NCBI GenBank assembly: GCA_023206055.1 | Contig: CP065367.1 | Coordinates: 620,001 to 684,000 of the forward strand | Length of the DNA: 64,000 nucleotides | Direction of reading: 5' to 3' | Source of the DNA: Vibrio cyclitrophicus | Lineage (GTDB): Bacteria; Pseudomonadota; Gammaproteobacteria; Enterobacterales; Vibrionaceae | Shown: positions 33,759 through 43,166 of the stretch, piece by piece | Layout: each line of letters opens with the position of its first letter | Position numbering within the stretch: the stretch's first letter is position 1 | The notes under the pieces: model-generated | What the model was told of the DNA's origin: nothing | Seen by the model: only the letters and a program-made list of their open reading frames with translations | The model's database searches: none | Translations under genes and position numbers: made by a program

Positions 33759-36404
33759 TTAGAATTTGATTTGGAATGTTTTTGCTTGGCAAGATGCCAA
33801 TTCACCGAAGGTTTCTGCCGCTACATCACCTTCACGAACGCGCTCGTCCATGCTTGTCTCTTTCCAGCTTGAAACCGCTTGAGTGAAAGAGATTGAATCC
33901 GATACTGAACCCGTTTCTGCTGGGTTGTAGACACGCATGATCAACGCATCTTCGTCTTCAGCTTTCTTAAGAACGCTTAGTACCGCACCTGCTTGTTGCT
34001 TCGATAGCAAGCTGAAGTTCATTGGTAGGTTTTGCTCACCCACATTAAGCTTCATCGCGTTGTAAGGGATCTTGTTGTAGCATTCGATTTGAGTGACATT
34101 GTCACGTGCTTGCGCCATGATGTTCGCGTCAATGTGATTACCAGAGAAGCCACACAGTGTGAATTCACATACTAACTTTCCGCGCACTTGTGAATCTGGT
34201 GTCGGGATCTTGATACCAGAAGGACGACCCGGACGAAGCAATAGCTCTTCTTTACCCAACACGCCGATACCACGGAACAGTGTCAGTGCGAACGTATCTC
34301 TGTTTTCGTCACCTTGAGATGCAATCACCTCAAATTCACGCAGACCATTCGACATGATCGCCATGCCTGCTTTGCCGTTTTCTAGCGCTGCAAAGTTCAT
34401 TAATTGATACACAGGAACTGGCGCTTCTTTCCACTTCTCTTCTTCCCAAACCGCCATAGCAGGGTCGTTGGTCGGGCGAGTAATGCAACCGAACTGGTTA
34501 TCTGCAACGACAGTTTCAGAAACGAATGGCGTTGGTACTAGCACACGTACACGGTGGTCGTCGGCTTGGTTGTCTAGCTCCATGCGAACTTCGATGCGGC
34601 GAGAGCCTTGTTTTAGTACCACTTGGCATTGCGCTTCCACAAAACCGTGTTGACCCGTGCGTTCTTCACGCTCTGCCAGGTTTGCAGGCACGTTCATACG
34701 GAAAGCGATGTTCGCTACCGATTGGAAGCCTTGGTGGTCAATCGATGTTTCTACCGGGAATTCATCTGAGTACAACAGCCACTCTTGACGAGATGGAGAG
34801 TAATCGTACTCATCGCCGTCATCAGAACCGTCTTCTAAACGAAGTACTTGGTCGAATACTTGCTCTGTCTCTTTATCGAAAATAGTCAGAGTACCGTTGT
34901 CGTTTACATTGATTCGGTAGTATTCGTTCTCTAGTAAATAGTCTTTTTGCTCAGCAACTTTTACTGCGCCCTTCTCGTTAGCTTGAATGTGTAACGTGGT
35001 GAAGCCCATCGCTGGCACAGTGCGTTTGATTTGAATATCAAACTCCATGAATGGGTCGTAGTTACCGTAGTGAACGATTTGACGGTCTACTTTACCTGGG
35101 TCAATTTGGCGCTTGTCTTGAATGAAGTACTCAACTGGGTTTTCGTTTTCGTCAAAGATAGAAAATTCTTGAGCACGGATAGTGATGGTTGTGTTCACCA
35201 CTTCTTCACGCTCGTACGGAGAAAGGTTAAACATCGCCAGTTTGTCGCAACCTTCGCGATCCGGCATATGGTCGACAATCTTACGCTTGTAGAAGTGGAT
35301 TAGGTTTGTCGCCATGTCGTCAGCAAGGATGTAACGGTTTAGGATTTCAGCGTGTACCTTGTCAGAACAGCAGCAACCAATCGAGTCATGAGCGTGGTTC
35401 TTCATGCTCTCTTTCCACATTTTCTCAATCAAACCATGGTGGTATTCGAAACCTAATGTCCAAGCGATGGATGCTAGAGGCTCTAAGATGTTTACAATCT
35501 TGTTTTCGATTTCTGCATGGATCAGTTTGATGTCCATACGCGTCGAAGAAATCGTACGGTGAACACGCATGTATTTACCGTCGTTGAATTCGCCTTTGAT
35601 TGTGTCGAGTTGATCGCGTGCTGCTTCTACTTTTTCGAATACTTCTTCAAAGCGGTTCATTGAGAATTCGCGATCTGGATAGATTTCACGAAGCTTGTCC
35701 ATCACTTCAAAGATGTCTTTTTGAATCGGCATTTGATCGTGGCCATTTGGCAATAGGATGTCTTTTGTTACCGATGGTTTTTCTAGCACTGGGAAGTACT
35801 TATCTAAACGAGCACGTAGACCTTCTTCATCTTGCGGAAGGTATTTACCAATCGCGTAACCCAGTGGAAGTACTTGTGCCGTTACTTCACTGCCGTCGTT
35901 TGATTGCCATAAGAATTCTGTTTTGTTGGTGCCATGACGCTCTGAACAACCACGCCAGAACATTGCACGTGTAATGTCGAAGCCGTTGTAGATCATCGGC
36001 AGTTGAGAACTCATGCTGAATGAATCTGGTAGGTAACCAATCTTCATTGCATCGCCAAATTTCATACAGTCACGAATGCCATACATCATGTTACGTACAA
36101 TCGACTCGCCAGAAACTTGCATTGTGTCGGTTTGAGAATACCAAGGACCAATAATAAGCTTGCCCGCTTCAACCAATGCTTTTACGCGTTCTGTGTTCTC
36201 TGGTTTGATCGCGAAATAATCTTCTAGAACGGCTGTTTGACCATCTAGAACGTAGTATTTGTATTCTGGATCACTCTCCAGACGGTTCATGATTTCTTCC
36301 ATGTTGTTCACAAGAAGAATACGAGACTCTTCTGTTGTGAAATACCATTCACGATCCCAGTGCATGTGTGGAGTAATATGTACGCGTGATGTAGTCATAA
36401 TCAT
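33759..36404 (-). CDS. mngB: Mannosylglycerate hydrolase, GH38 alpha-mannosidase
   Basis: 881 residues of glycoside hydrolase family 38. Visible motifs: HITPHMHWDREWYFT near the N-terminus (zinc His and Asp), GYLPDSFSMSSQLP with the catalytic nucleophile Asp, and KNHAHDSIGCCCSD with zinc-binding His-Asp. It cleaves 6-phospho-mannosyl-glycerate to mannose-6-phosphate and glycerate in the cytoplasm. Length equals E. coli MngB. The start could also be the second in-frame ATG six bases later (36398). It follows mngA by 230 bases and precedes the glycerate kinase gene by 45. Confidence 0.95.
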   Translation of the reverse strand: MIMTTSRVHITPHMHWDREWYFTTEESRILLVNNMEEIMNRLESDPEYKYYVLDGQTAVLEDYFAIKPENTERVKALVEAGKLIIGPWYSQTDTMQVSGESIVRNMMYGIRDCMKFGDAMKIGYLPDSFSMSSQLPMIYNGFDITRAMFWRGCSERHGTNKTEFLWQSNDGSEVTAQVLPLGYAIGKYLPQDEEGLRARLDKYFPVLEKPSVTKDILLPNGHDQMPIQKDIFEVMDKLREIYPDREFSMNRFEEVFEKVEAARDQLDTIKGEFNDGKYMRVHRTISSTRMDIKLIHAEIENKIVNILEPLASIAWTLGFEYHHGLIEKMWKESMKNHAHDSIGCCCSDKVHAEILNRYILADDMATNLIHFYKRKIVDHMPDREGCDKLAMFNLSPYEREEVVNTTITIRAQEFSIFDENENPVEYFIQDKRQIDPGKVDRQIVHYGNYDPFMEFDIQIKRTVPAMGFTTLHIQANEKGAVKVAEQKDYLLENEYYRINVNDNGTLTIFDKETEQVFDQVLRLEDGSDDGDEYDYSPSRQEWLLYSDEFPVETSIDHQGFQSVANIAFRMNVPANLAEREERTGQHGFVEAQCQVVLKQGSRRIEVRMELDNQADDHRVRVLVPTPFVSETVVADNQFGCITRPTNDPAMAVWEEEKWKEAPVPVYQLMNFAALENGKAGMAIMSNGLREFEVIASQGDENRDTFALTLFRGIGVLGKEELLLRPGRPSGIKIPTPDSQVRGKLVCEFTLCGFSGNHIDANIMAQARDNVTQIECYNKIPYNAMKLNVGEQNLPMNFSLLSKQQAGAVLSVLKKAEDEDALIMRVYNPAETGSVSDSISFTQAVSSWKETSMDERVREGDVAAETFGELASCQAKTFQIKF

Positions 36405-36634
36405 TTACCTAAATGTGTCGCTTCGAGTAAATCTAAAATTCGAACTCAAATACGACTAAAATTAAATTTTTTCAAGGGGTTAAAATTGGCTGCCACTAAA
36501 TTTAGGGTGCAGAAAACCACGCCCAGAATCTGTGTGAATAAAACCGTTAGGAGCACAGGTATTTAGGACAGCCAGTTGTTTGTTATTTTTATATATTGAT
36601 TTCGCAGTGAGTTAGGAGCTAACCCAAAATTCAA

Positions 36635-38569
36635 TTAGTTCTGTGTTGCAGTACTTGCTTCAAACTTACCCTTTTTTACAGCGTGACCACGCCACATCAG
36701 AAGAGTAATCGTTGAAATTACTGTGCCGACAATCGCAGCACCGAACCAGATTGCAGCAGCAGAGAATGCGCCCAAACCAGAATCGTGTAACAAGAAGATA
36801 GAGAAGATACCTGCACCCGGAGTCGATAAACCAATACCTGCCGCGCCAACCATTGCACCTGTAACCACAGAGCCTAGTAAGAATGAGCCGATTACACGGA
36901 TTGGATCTTCAATCGCCATTGGGATTGCACCTTCGGTAATACCCGCAAGGCCAAGTAGCCATGTCGATTTTCCGGTTTCAATCTCAAAGTCTTTGAATAG
37001 GCGTGGAGCAATCATGGTTGAAGCCGTTACAGTGAACGCCGATACCATTTTTACTGAGCCAAAGATTGCGTATGGGCCATAAACACCGTTCGCCATTGCA
37101 CCTAAGCAGAATGCGTAAGCAGCTTTGTTTACAGGGCCACCTAAGTCGAATGATACAAACAGACCAAGAATCGCACCCAATAACAGCGCATTGGTGCCTG
37201 ACATACCGTTCAACCAATCCGTTAGACCTTGGTTTAGGAACGCTACAGGTTTACCGATAACAAACAGCATCAAGCTACCCGCTACCAAAGTACCAATCAC
37301 AGGGTAAAGGTAGAAAGTAAGGAAACCGTTAAACGCAGGGCCTAAGCGAACATGCTCTTTCACCCAACGCATCACGTAACCAGCAATCAAACCACCAACA
37401 ACACCGCCTAGGAAGCCAGAGCCAATGATGTTTGCTGCAATACCCGCGGCAAAGCCAGGGCCAAGTGCCGGTTTGTCTGCTAGTGAGTAAGCTGTGTAAG
37501 CCGCCAGTACTGGCACCATCAATGTACCCAGTAGGCCGCCACCTAGTTTGCGATACATCCATAGCCAAGAATCTTTTGTTGCGTAGAGCTCTTGCAGGTC
37601 AAAAATTTGCGCGATAAGAACAGCAACCGCAAGAACAGTACCACCAGCAACGATAAGAGGAACCGCGTAAGAAATACCAGAAAGCAGTGCTTGTTTAAGC
37701 TCAGTTTTCAACGGCAGTTTCTTCGGTTTGTCATCGGTAGCAACTTTACGTTCTGCACCGTTACCTTTTTTCGACTCTTCAATCGCTTCATTAAGAATGC
37801 GTTCACCGTGCTTAATCGGTTCTGCAACTGGGGTTTCAACACGAGGAATGCCATTAAAACGCTCAGATTCTTTAATCGCTACTTCAGCAGCAAACACACA
37901 CGCCACAGCATTATTAAGTTGTTCCGCAGTTAAGCGATCTTCAATACCGTTTGCGCCCTGCTTTTCAACATGAACCTTGTAGCCAAGCTTTTTGCCGGCT
38001 TTTTCTAGGTACTCTGCCGCCATATAGGTATGAGCAATACCTGCAGGGCAAGCAGTAACACATACAATTGTCGGTGCATTTGTATCTAAGTTGTCTTGTT
38101 TTTCTTCTTGTTGATTGTCGCCATCAAGAAGCGCAAAGATTTCTTCAGCCGTTGTCGCTTTTAATACCGCTTCGCGAACATCGTCGTCGACCAATGTAGT
38201 TGTCAGTGCAGTCAGCAGATGCATGTGGGTAGAACCCGCTTCTGCATTTGGAATCGCAATTAGGAAGATAAGATTGACATCTTCGTCTTCGTCCAAGCCT
38301 TTCCATTTCATGTCTTCTTTAAGCGTTGCGACAGCGAAGCCAGCTTCTTTAACCGCGTCAGTCTTGCCGTGCGGTACAGCTAGGCCTTCACCAAGCGCTG
38401 TCGGGCCTTGCTCTTCACGAGCAAATACTGCATCAAGATACTCTTGCTTGTTATGCAGTTTGCCTTGCTGATCCAGATGGTCAGCAAGTGCGTAAATCGC
38501 TTCTTCTCGACTGCTAAACGTAGTTTGCAGATTTACGAGCGACTTATTCGTTAGAGTAGTAAGTTTCAT
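36635..38569 (-). CDS. mngA: PTS transporter EIIABC for 2-O-alpha-mannosyl-D-glycerate
   Basis: 644 residues with fused domains. EIIA is at 1-150 (phospho-His in VPHGKT), EIIB at about 165-265 (phospho-Cys in VTACPAGIAHTYMA) and membrane EIIC at about 290-640 with eight or more helices. It belongs to the fructose/mannitol superfamily. It imports mannosylglycerate while phosphorylating it on the mannose. Specificity is assigned from the neighbouring mngB, glycerate kinase, manA and mngR. It is the first gene of the minus-strand operon. Confidence 0.93.
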   Translation of the reverse strand: MKLTTLTNKSLVNLQTTFSSREEAIYALADHLDQQGKLHNKQEYLDAVFAREEQGPTALGEGLAVPHGKTDAVKEAGFAVATLKEDMKWKGLDEDEDVNLIFLIAIPNAEAGSTHMHLLTALTTTLVDDDVREAVLKATTAEEIFALLDGDNQQEEKQDNLDTNAPTIVCVTACPAGIAHTYMAAEYLEKAGKKLGYKVHVEKQGANGIEDRLTAEQLNNAVACVFAAEVAIKESERFNGIPRVETPVAEPIKHGERILNEAIEESKKGNGAERKVATDDKPKKLPLKTELKQALLSGISYAVPLIVAGGTVLAVAVLIAQIFDLQELYATKDSWLWMYRKLGGGLLGTLMVPVLAAYTAYSLADKPALGPGFAAGIAANIIGSGFLGGVVGGLIAGYVMRWVKEHVRLGPAFNGFLTFYLYPVIGTLVAGSLMLFVIGKPVAFLNQGLTDWLNGMSGTNALLLGAILGLFVSFDLGGPVNKAAYAFCLGAMANGVYGPYAIFGSVKMVSAFTVTASTMIAPRLFKDFEIETGKSTWLLGLAGITEGAIPMAIEDPIRVIGSFLLGSVVTGAMVGAAGIGLSTPGAGIFSIFLLHDSGLGAFSAAAIWFGAAIVGTVISTITLLMWRGHAVKKGKFEASTATQN

Positions 38570-38667
38570 AACCTTTGTCCCATAGTCACGGATTAGTACG
38601 ACAGTCGTCCCTGTCGACGAGAAGGATAATACAACTTTAAGACATTTAATCCGTGATCACGATCTCA

Positions 38668-38709
38668 CCAATACATATTTGTATTTAATTTGTATTTAAA
38701 TCGTATTGG
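38668..38709. promoter_or_regulatory. Probable MngR operator region
   Basis: Two adjacent exact 11-base repeats (TTTGTATTTAA at 38678 and 38689) lie between the arms CCAATAC and GTATTGG. A further TTTGTATT occurs at 38746. An 11-base period places repeats on one DNA face, as for a repressor between divergent mngA and mngR. Confidence 0.6.
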
Positions 38710-38886
38710 TAAATCCTTTAAGAAAGCTTGTTATGTATCGTTTAATTTGTATTATATGTACTACAAAACGCCGATACGACGCTCACACTAACCTTTAAAG
38801 CAAGGCTTATATAGAGCAAATTTACGTATTTAAGGTACAGGTTGTTAATCAAAGTCTAGTTGTCCTAGCGCACAAATGAGGCAAAA

Positions 38887-39603
38887 ATGGCAAGACTCCC
38901 TATGTATCGCCAAATCGCCGATGCAATAAGAGAAAAGATCAGTTCTGGTGAATATAAAGTTGGAGAAGCACTTCCAACAGAAGCACAGCTACGTGAAGTC
39001 TTTTCTGTCAGCCGTGTCACCGTAAGACAAGCACTGAAACTACTGATCGAAAACGATGAGCTTGAAAGCATTCAAGGCAGCGGCACTTACGTCAAAGAGA
39101 ACAAGATCAATTACGACATCTACAAACAGTCGAGCTTTCAAGAAAAGTGGGCGCATTTGGATGTGGTTACACACAGTGAAGTTCTGGCCTTTGAAATGAA
39201 GCCGTGTTCTTTAGCGATGTCTGAACATTTAGATATCAAAGAAGGCGAATTGGTTTTCTACGTAAAGCGCGTTCGTTTCATAGATAACAATCCAATCACG
39301 GTTGAAGAAACTTGGTTACCTGTTGCCCTATTCCCAGATCTCACCTATCAAGTGATGCAGACATCAAAGTACGACTTTATTGAGAACACCAAAGGCATGG
39401 TGATTGATAGAAGTGAGCAAGAACTGGTGCCGATTCTTCCACCTGAAGACGTTGCTAAACAGTTAGGTATTGACCCAGCTCAGCCTATCATTGAAAAACG
39501 TACTCGCGGTTACCTCGCCAATAACACGGTGTTTGAATACAGCCGTAACTACTTCACATCTAACGATTACCGATTCACTTTGGTCGCGAGACGCCAAAGA
39601 TAA
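38887..39603 (+). CDS. mngR: GntR/HutC-family repressor of the mannosylglycerate operon
   Basis: 238 residues: GntR winged helix at the N-terminus (YRQIADAIREKISSGEYKVGEALPTEAQLREVFSVSRVTVRQAL) and a UTRA ligand domain after residue 80. It is divergent from mngA with the repeat-rich region between them, as in E. coli. It presumably represses the operon until mannosylglycerate or a phosphorylated form binds. Confidence 0.9.
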   Translation: MARLPMYRQIADAIREKISSGEYKVGEALPTEAQLREVFSVSRVTVRQALKLLIENDELESIQGSGTYVKENKINYDIYKQSSFQEKWAHLDVVTHSEVLAFEMKPCSLAMSEHLDIKEGELVFYVKRVRFIDNNPITVEETWLPVALFPDLTYQVMQTSKYDFIENTKGMVIDRSEQELVPILPPEDVAKQLGIDPAQPIIEKRTRGYLANNTVFEYSRNYFTSNDYRFTLVARRQR

Positions 39604-39630
39604 AACTCAATCAAGTATTGCTATGACCAA

Positions 39631-39654
39631 CACAGAGGACACTCGTCCTCTGTG
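39631..39654 (+). terminator. Hairpin after mngR
   Basis: A perfect 10-bp stem (CACAGAGGAC / GTCCTCTGTG) without a T run; probable weak terminator. Confidence 0.6.
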
Positions 39655-39824
39655 AAAACCCTCATTCCCCAAAGGAAAAGCCTCAACGCTACCACTCCAA
39701 ATATTCCTAAACCAATATCAAGTAACCTCACGAAAGATCATTCACATTCATTTAAATATTGTTCGCGCGCTTTGACCATAAACTAAACGCCAAATTACAA
39801 GAACAACAGTCGACAGGAATGTAG

Positions 39825-40721
39825 ATGAATACCAAACAACTTGAGGACGCGGTCAATGAAGTGACCTTGTTCAATCAACACCTGCACTTAATCCAATCCG
39901 TCCATACCATTCCTACACCAAAAGTGAATTGGGAGTCGATTGCCATGGAACCGGCACCCGTAATGCCAACGGTTCGCTTCGACCATAAAGTCAAAGCCAT
40001 GGAAGCGCTCGACGAGTACAAACCCAACTGGCTCGACATGCTGCTGGGCAACAAATCTAAGCTGTATACCCTCACCGCCAATATTGAGCGAGCGGCAGAG
40101 AAAGACATCGAACAATACAAATCTGAATTTGTACATTGGGTGCAGAATTACAGCTACTGGGCCAAAGGCAATCAACTGTCGAAAGGTGTTTTGAATAACG
40201 ATAGCCAAGCAAAGCTGTCTGCCCTTTCTGAAGCTCAACAAAACACGCTGAACGCCGCAGTGGTCGACACTAAGCTGATCAATCATAACTTTAATACCTA
40301 CAAGAACGGCCACCTGTTAGAAATCAATATTCAGGTTAATAAGCACAACGTCATCCCTAAAGAGAAAAAGGTATTGTGCCAAGGTGAAGTAAAGTTAGAG
40401 ACTCTATCCCTTTCAGAAAGCAACGCCTTATATCGTGAGTACGTGTGCAGTTGTATTCTTAAGTGCGCGCAAGATGCTTTCAATGTGTTACCCGAGACGA
40501 GCGTCTTGGTCAACGTTGAACAGATTTCAGCAGATCAATCGAGCGAAACCATCGTTTCATGCCATGTAGAACAAGGACTACTCGAGTTCTTATTAATCGA
40601 AGACGATAAACCCTCTGAGACACTTGAATTCTTTGTCCACATTGAAGATTTTAATCCTCATCGAGGTAATGGGTTCTCAGCGATAAAAACGATCTTTTCG
40701 CCTTTGCCTATTGCGTCGTAA
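39825..40721 (+). CDS. Uncharacterised cytosolic protein, 298 residues
   Basis: No family recognised. There is no signal peptide or membrane segment. The N-terminal half is helical and charged (IERAAEKDIEQYKSEFVHWVQNYSYWAKGNQL), and the C-terminal half is predicted beta-rich with an FVHIEDFNPHRGNGFSAI stretch near the end. Three Cys occur in the middle (CSCILKCAQD). It has its own start after a ~220-base gap and is followed by the DUF481 gene about 90 bases later. Codon use looks like its neighbours. Function unknown. Confidence 0.8.
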   Translation: MNTKQLEDAVNEVTLFNQHLHLIQSVHTIPTPKVNWESIAMEPAPVMPTVRFDHKVKAMEALDEYKPNWLDMLLGNKSKLYTLTANIERAAEKDIEQYKSEFVHWVQNYSYWAKGNQLSKGVLNNDSQAKLSALSEAQQNTLNAAVVDTKLINHNFNTYKNGHLLEINIQVNKHNVIPKEKKVLCQGEVKLETLSLSESNALYREYVCSCILKCAQDAFNVLPETSVLVNVEQISADQSSETIVSCHVEQGLLEFLLIEDDKPSETLEFFVHIEDFNPHRGNGFSAIKTIFSPLPIAS

Positions 40722-40811
40722 CTCACTCGCATTTTCGATTCAATCATTGACGACTCTTCACGACTAACCTTGCGTTCATCGTGTTCAATCACCTTATATA
40801 CCCAAACCATT

Positions 40812-41666
40812 ATGTCGACACACGCTATCTCACAAACAACGCGCCCATTAACCAACACAGTTTCATATACACGATCCTTAGTAAAGCTACCTTTAGTTCT
40901 AATCGCTATCTCTATGCCCGTATTTGCCGAAGAAGTTGAAGAAGTGGAACTCGAGGGCGACGTCGTATTAAGCGAAGGTTCTGACTTACAAGAAGAAGCT
41001 CAAGAATCCCCTTTTACAACCCTGACCAAACTCGGGTTTATCTACTCACAAAACACCAGTTCATCTTTGTCTATCAACTCTGGCATATCTGTTGGATACA
41101 AAAAAGAGAACTGGGGCCAACGAGTTCAGTTTGATACCTACTATACCGATGCTGAAAACGATGAAGACGGCACCAATCGCTATACCACCAACTATGGCAT
41201 CAGCTATGACTTGAACGAAGTCACCTATTTGGTCGCGACAACACGTTTTGAACACGACCACTTTGGTACTTATCGTAAGCAATTTATAACAGCTACAGGA
41301 TTGGGTCGCCACTTTTATGATACTGAAAGAATCAAACTTCAAGGCTCTGCTGGTCCGGGTTACCGAATCAGTCAACGCCAATCCTCCGATGAAGAGTTCC
41401 CGAACAAAGAGAACTATGAGCTGATCGTGAATGCCAGTGTTGATGGCTCTCTGACGATCACAGAAACGTTTTCTATGGGGGCAACGGCTAACATGGCTTA
41501 CGGTGAAGAGAACACCAATTACAACCTCAAAGGCTATCTAAAGAACATATTGATGGGCAATTTAGCTCTGACTTTTGATACCGAATACATCTACAACACC
41601 ACTGTCGCATCAGACCAAAGTAACGCCGAAATCTACAGCTCAATGAACCTCAACTACGATTTCTAA
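40812..41666 (+). CDS. DUF481-family outer-membrane beta-barrel protein
   Basis: 284 residues. The signal is late, near SMPVFAEE, and is followed by a Glu-rich linker. The rest has the DUF481 barrel pattern (GFIYSQNTSSSLSINSGISVGYKKENW... GLGRHFYDTERIKLQGSAGPGYR) and closes with NLNYDF. DUF481 proteins (YdiY-like) are outer-membrane proteins of unclear role. ATG 40812 is preferred over 40770 because it gives a shorter N-region, although the signal remains unusually distant from the start. Its position just before the alginate lyase gene hints at polysaccharide-related function. Confidence 0.8.
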   Translation: MSTHAISQTTRPLTNTVSYTRSLVKLPLVLIAISMPVFAEEVEEVELEGDVVLSEGSDLQEEAQESPFTTLTKLGFIYSQNTSSSLSINSGISVGYKKENWGQRVQFDTYYTDAENDEDGTNRYTTNYGISYDLNEVTYLVATTRFEHDHFGTYRKQFITATGLGRHFYDTERIKLQGSAGPGYRISQRQSSDEEFPNKENYELIVNASVDGSLTITETFSMGATANMAYGEENTNYNLKGYLKNILMGNLALTFDTEYIYNTTVASDQSNAEIYSSMNLNYDF

Positions 41667-41917
41667 ATAACGCTTCCCCATCGAACATGCAAAAGGATTT
41701 GCATGATCGTTCAGAGAATCATTACTAAGCCGTATACGAAAACCAACCTCATTGACTCTAGCTCTAGCTCCATAACTAGAAAAATTGTATTGAGATGTGT
41801 TTTTGGGATCGGTAGCTCAAAGCTCTGTCAACAAAATGTAAAACCGCTCTTTAGCCAATGAAAACCTCATGGTTTATCGATAAAGTTTGCTCACCTTTTG
41901 TATTACAAACAATTTTT

Positions 41918-42874
41918 ATGTTCAACTATCAACAACCTTTAAAATACCTCAAAGTTGCTGCGTTTATCTCTAGTGGATTATTACTCGCTGGCTGTGAAGC
42001 TAATGCTAAAAGCGAACAAGCAGAGCTTAAAACATGCACCGATTGCAATTGGAACATCGAGCAATGGAAAATCACCCTTCCAGTCAGTGGTGACGATTAC
42101 TACAACAATGGCCGTAGCAGCGCAGCCGAGCTCATCCCCCAAGAATGTAATGGTAAAGAGTACTTAACCAACGACACTCATCTTCCTTGGTTCTCTCGTG
42201 AGTCTGTTAATGGCGAAGAACGTCTAAAATTCACCGTTGATCTTGGTGGTCAAGTTTCAACAACAGCAAACACAAAATACGCTCGTTCGGAACTTCGTGA
42301 ATTGTATAAGTTCAATACCGAAAATCGATGCAGCACTAAAGACCAAAACTGGGCGGTAACAGGGACACATGAACTTAAAGCGACAGTGAGCGTTGATCAG
42401 TTCCCGAATAAAGACGTGACAGGCAGTGACCCAAAAGTCGTTCTCGGCCAAATTCATGGTAAAGACATTAAACAAGCGCTGGTGAAATTGCAGTGGGATG
42501 GTGAAAACAAGCCGGTACGTGTTGTTCTGAACGATTCATTTCTACCAGGAAACAAAATGTGTAGCGACTGTCAGCCATTCAGTGTCAACCTAGGAGTCGC
42601 ACCTGCAAACCTGGATTGGGATTACACGATTCGCCTCGATGAGCAAGGTATTTACCTTTCAACACTCATTAATGACGAATTATCAGAGCGCTTCTTACCT
42701 TGGGGCATCGAAACAGAAGACCGTGATGGTAACAAGGTTACGTTGTCAAAAGCATGGTTAGAGGAAGAGTACTACTTTAAAGCCGGTCTTTACGCCCAAA
42801 TAAAGCCTTCAAGAGAGTTTGCTGGTCAAGTATTCTCGGTTAGCTTCTCGAAGATCAATATTGATCATAGATAG
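41918..42874 (+). CDS. PL7-family alginate lyase, lipoprotein
   Basis: 318 residues. The signal ends in lipobox LLLAGC, so the enzyme is anchored to the envelope. The PL7 catalytic motifs are all visible: ARSELREL, LGQIHG (catalytic His) and YYFKAGLYAQ (catalytic Tyr). It cleaves alginate by beta-elimination. No other alginate genes are in the window. ATG 41918 gives a standard lipoprotein signal; an ATG at 41858 would add 20 residues ahead of it. A hairpin terminator follows. Confidence 0.93.
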   Translation: MFNYQQPLKYLKVAAFISSGLLLAGCEANAKSEQAELKTCTDCNWNIEQWKITLPVSGDDYYNNGRSSAAELIPQECNGKEYLTNDTHLPWFSRESVNGEERLKFTVDLGGQVSTTANTKYARSELRELYKFNTENRCSTKDQNWAVTGTHELKATVSVDQFPNKDVTGSDPKVVLGQIHGKDIKQALVKLQWDGENKPVRVVLNDSFLPGNKMCSDCQPFSVNLGVAPANLDWDYTIRLDEQGIYLSTLINDELSERFLPWGIETEDRDGNKVTLSKAWLEEEYYFKAGLYAQIKPSREFAGQVFSVSFSKINIDHR

Positions 42875-42918
42875 AATGTCACCTCATCAGTTGTGTCTAA
42901 AATCACTACTGATACTTG

Positions 42919-42955
42919 AAAACGGCGTGTGGGTATCTCATCCATACGCTGTTTT
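42919..42955 (+). terminator. Terminator after the alginate lyase gene
   Basis: A 14-bp stem with two G-U pairs (AAAACGGCGTGTGG / CCATACGCTGTTTT) ending in T4. Confidence 0.75.
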
Positions 42956-43166
42956 ATCACTGATACGCCCACGACATCGCAACTCGCTAAGTTAAACTTA
43001 CGTTCAAATGACCTCGCCTAAGCAAGGACTGACAGCTTCTTAAAGTAACCCCTCCTTCACGCTGATTATATAGAAAACATTAATTCTGTTTTGCCCAGCG
43101 GCCCGTTTATCTACAAACCTTGGTGTAATAGATTGGTTGCAAGCAAACAAAAGGAGCGAACACATT

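Noticed and set aside
35600..37973. Several long antisense frames inside mngB and mngA
   Set aside because: Shadows of high-quality coding sequence; none has a start signal or domain.
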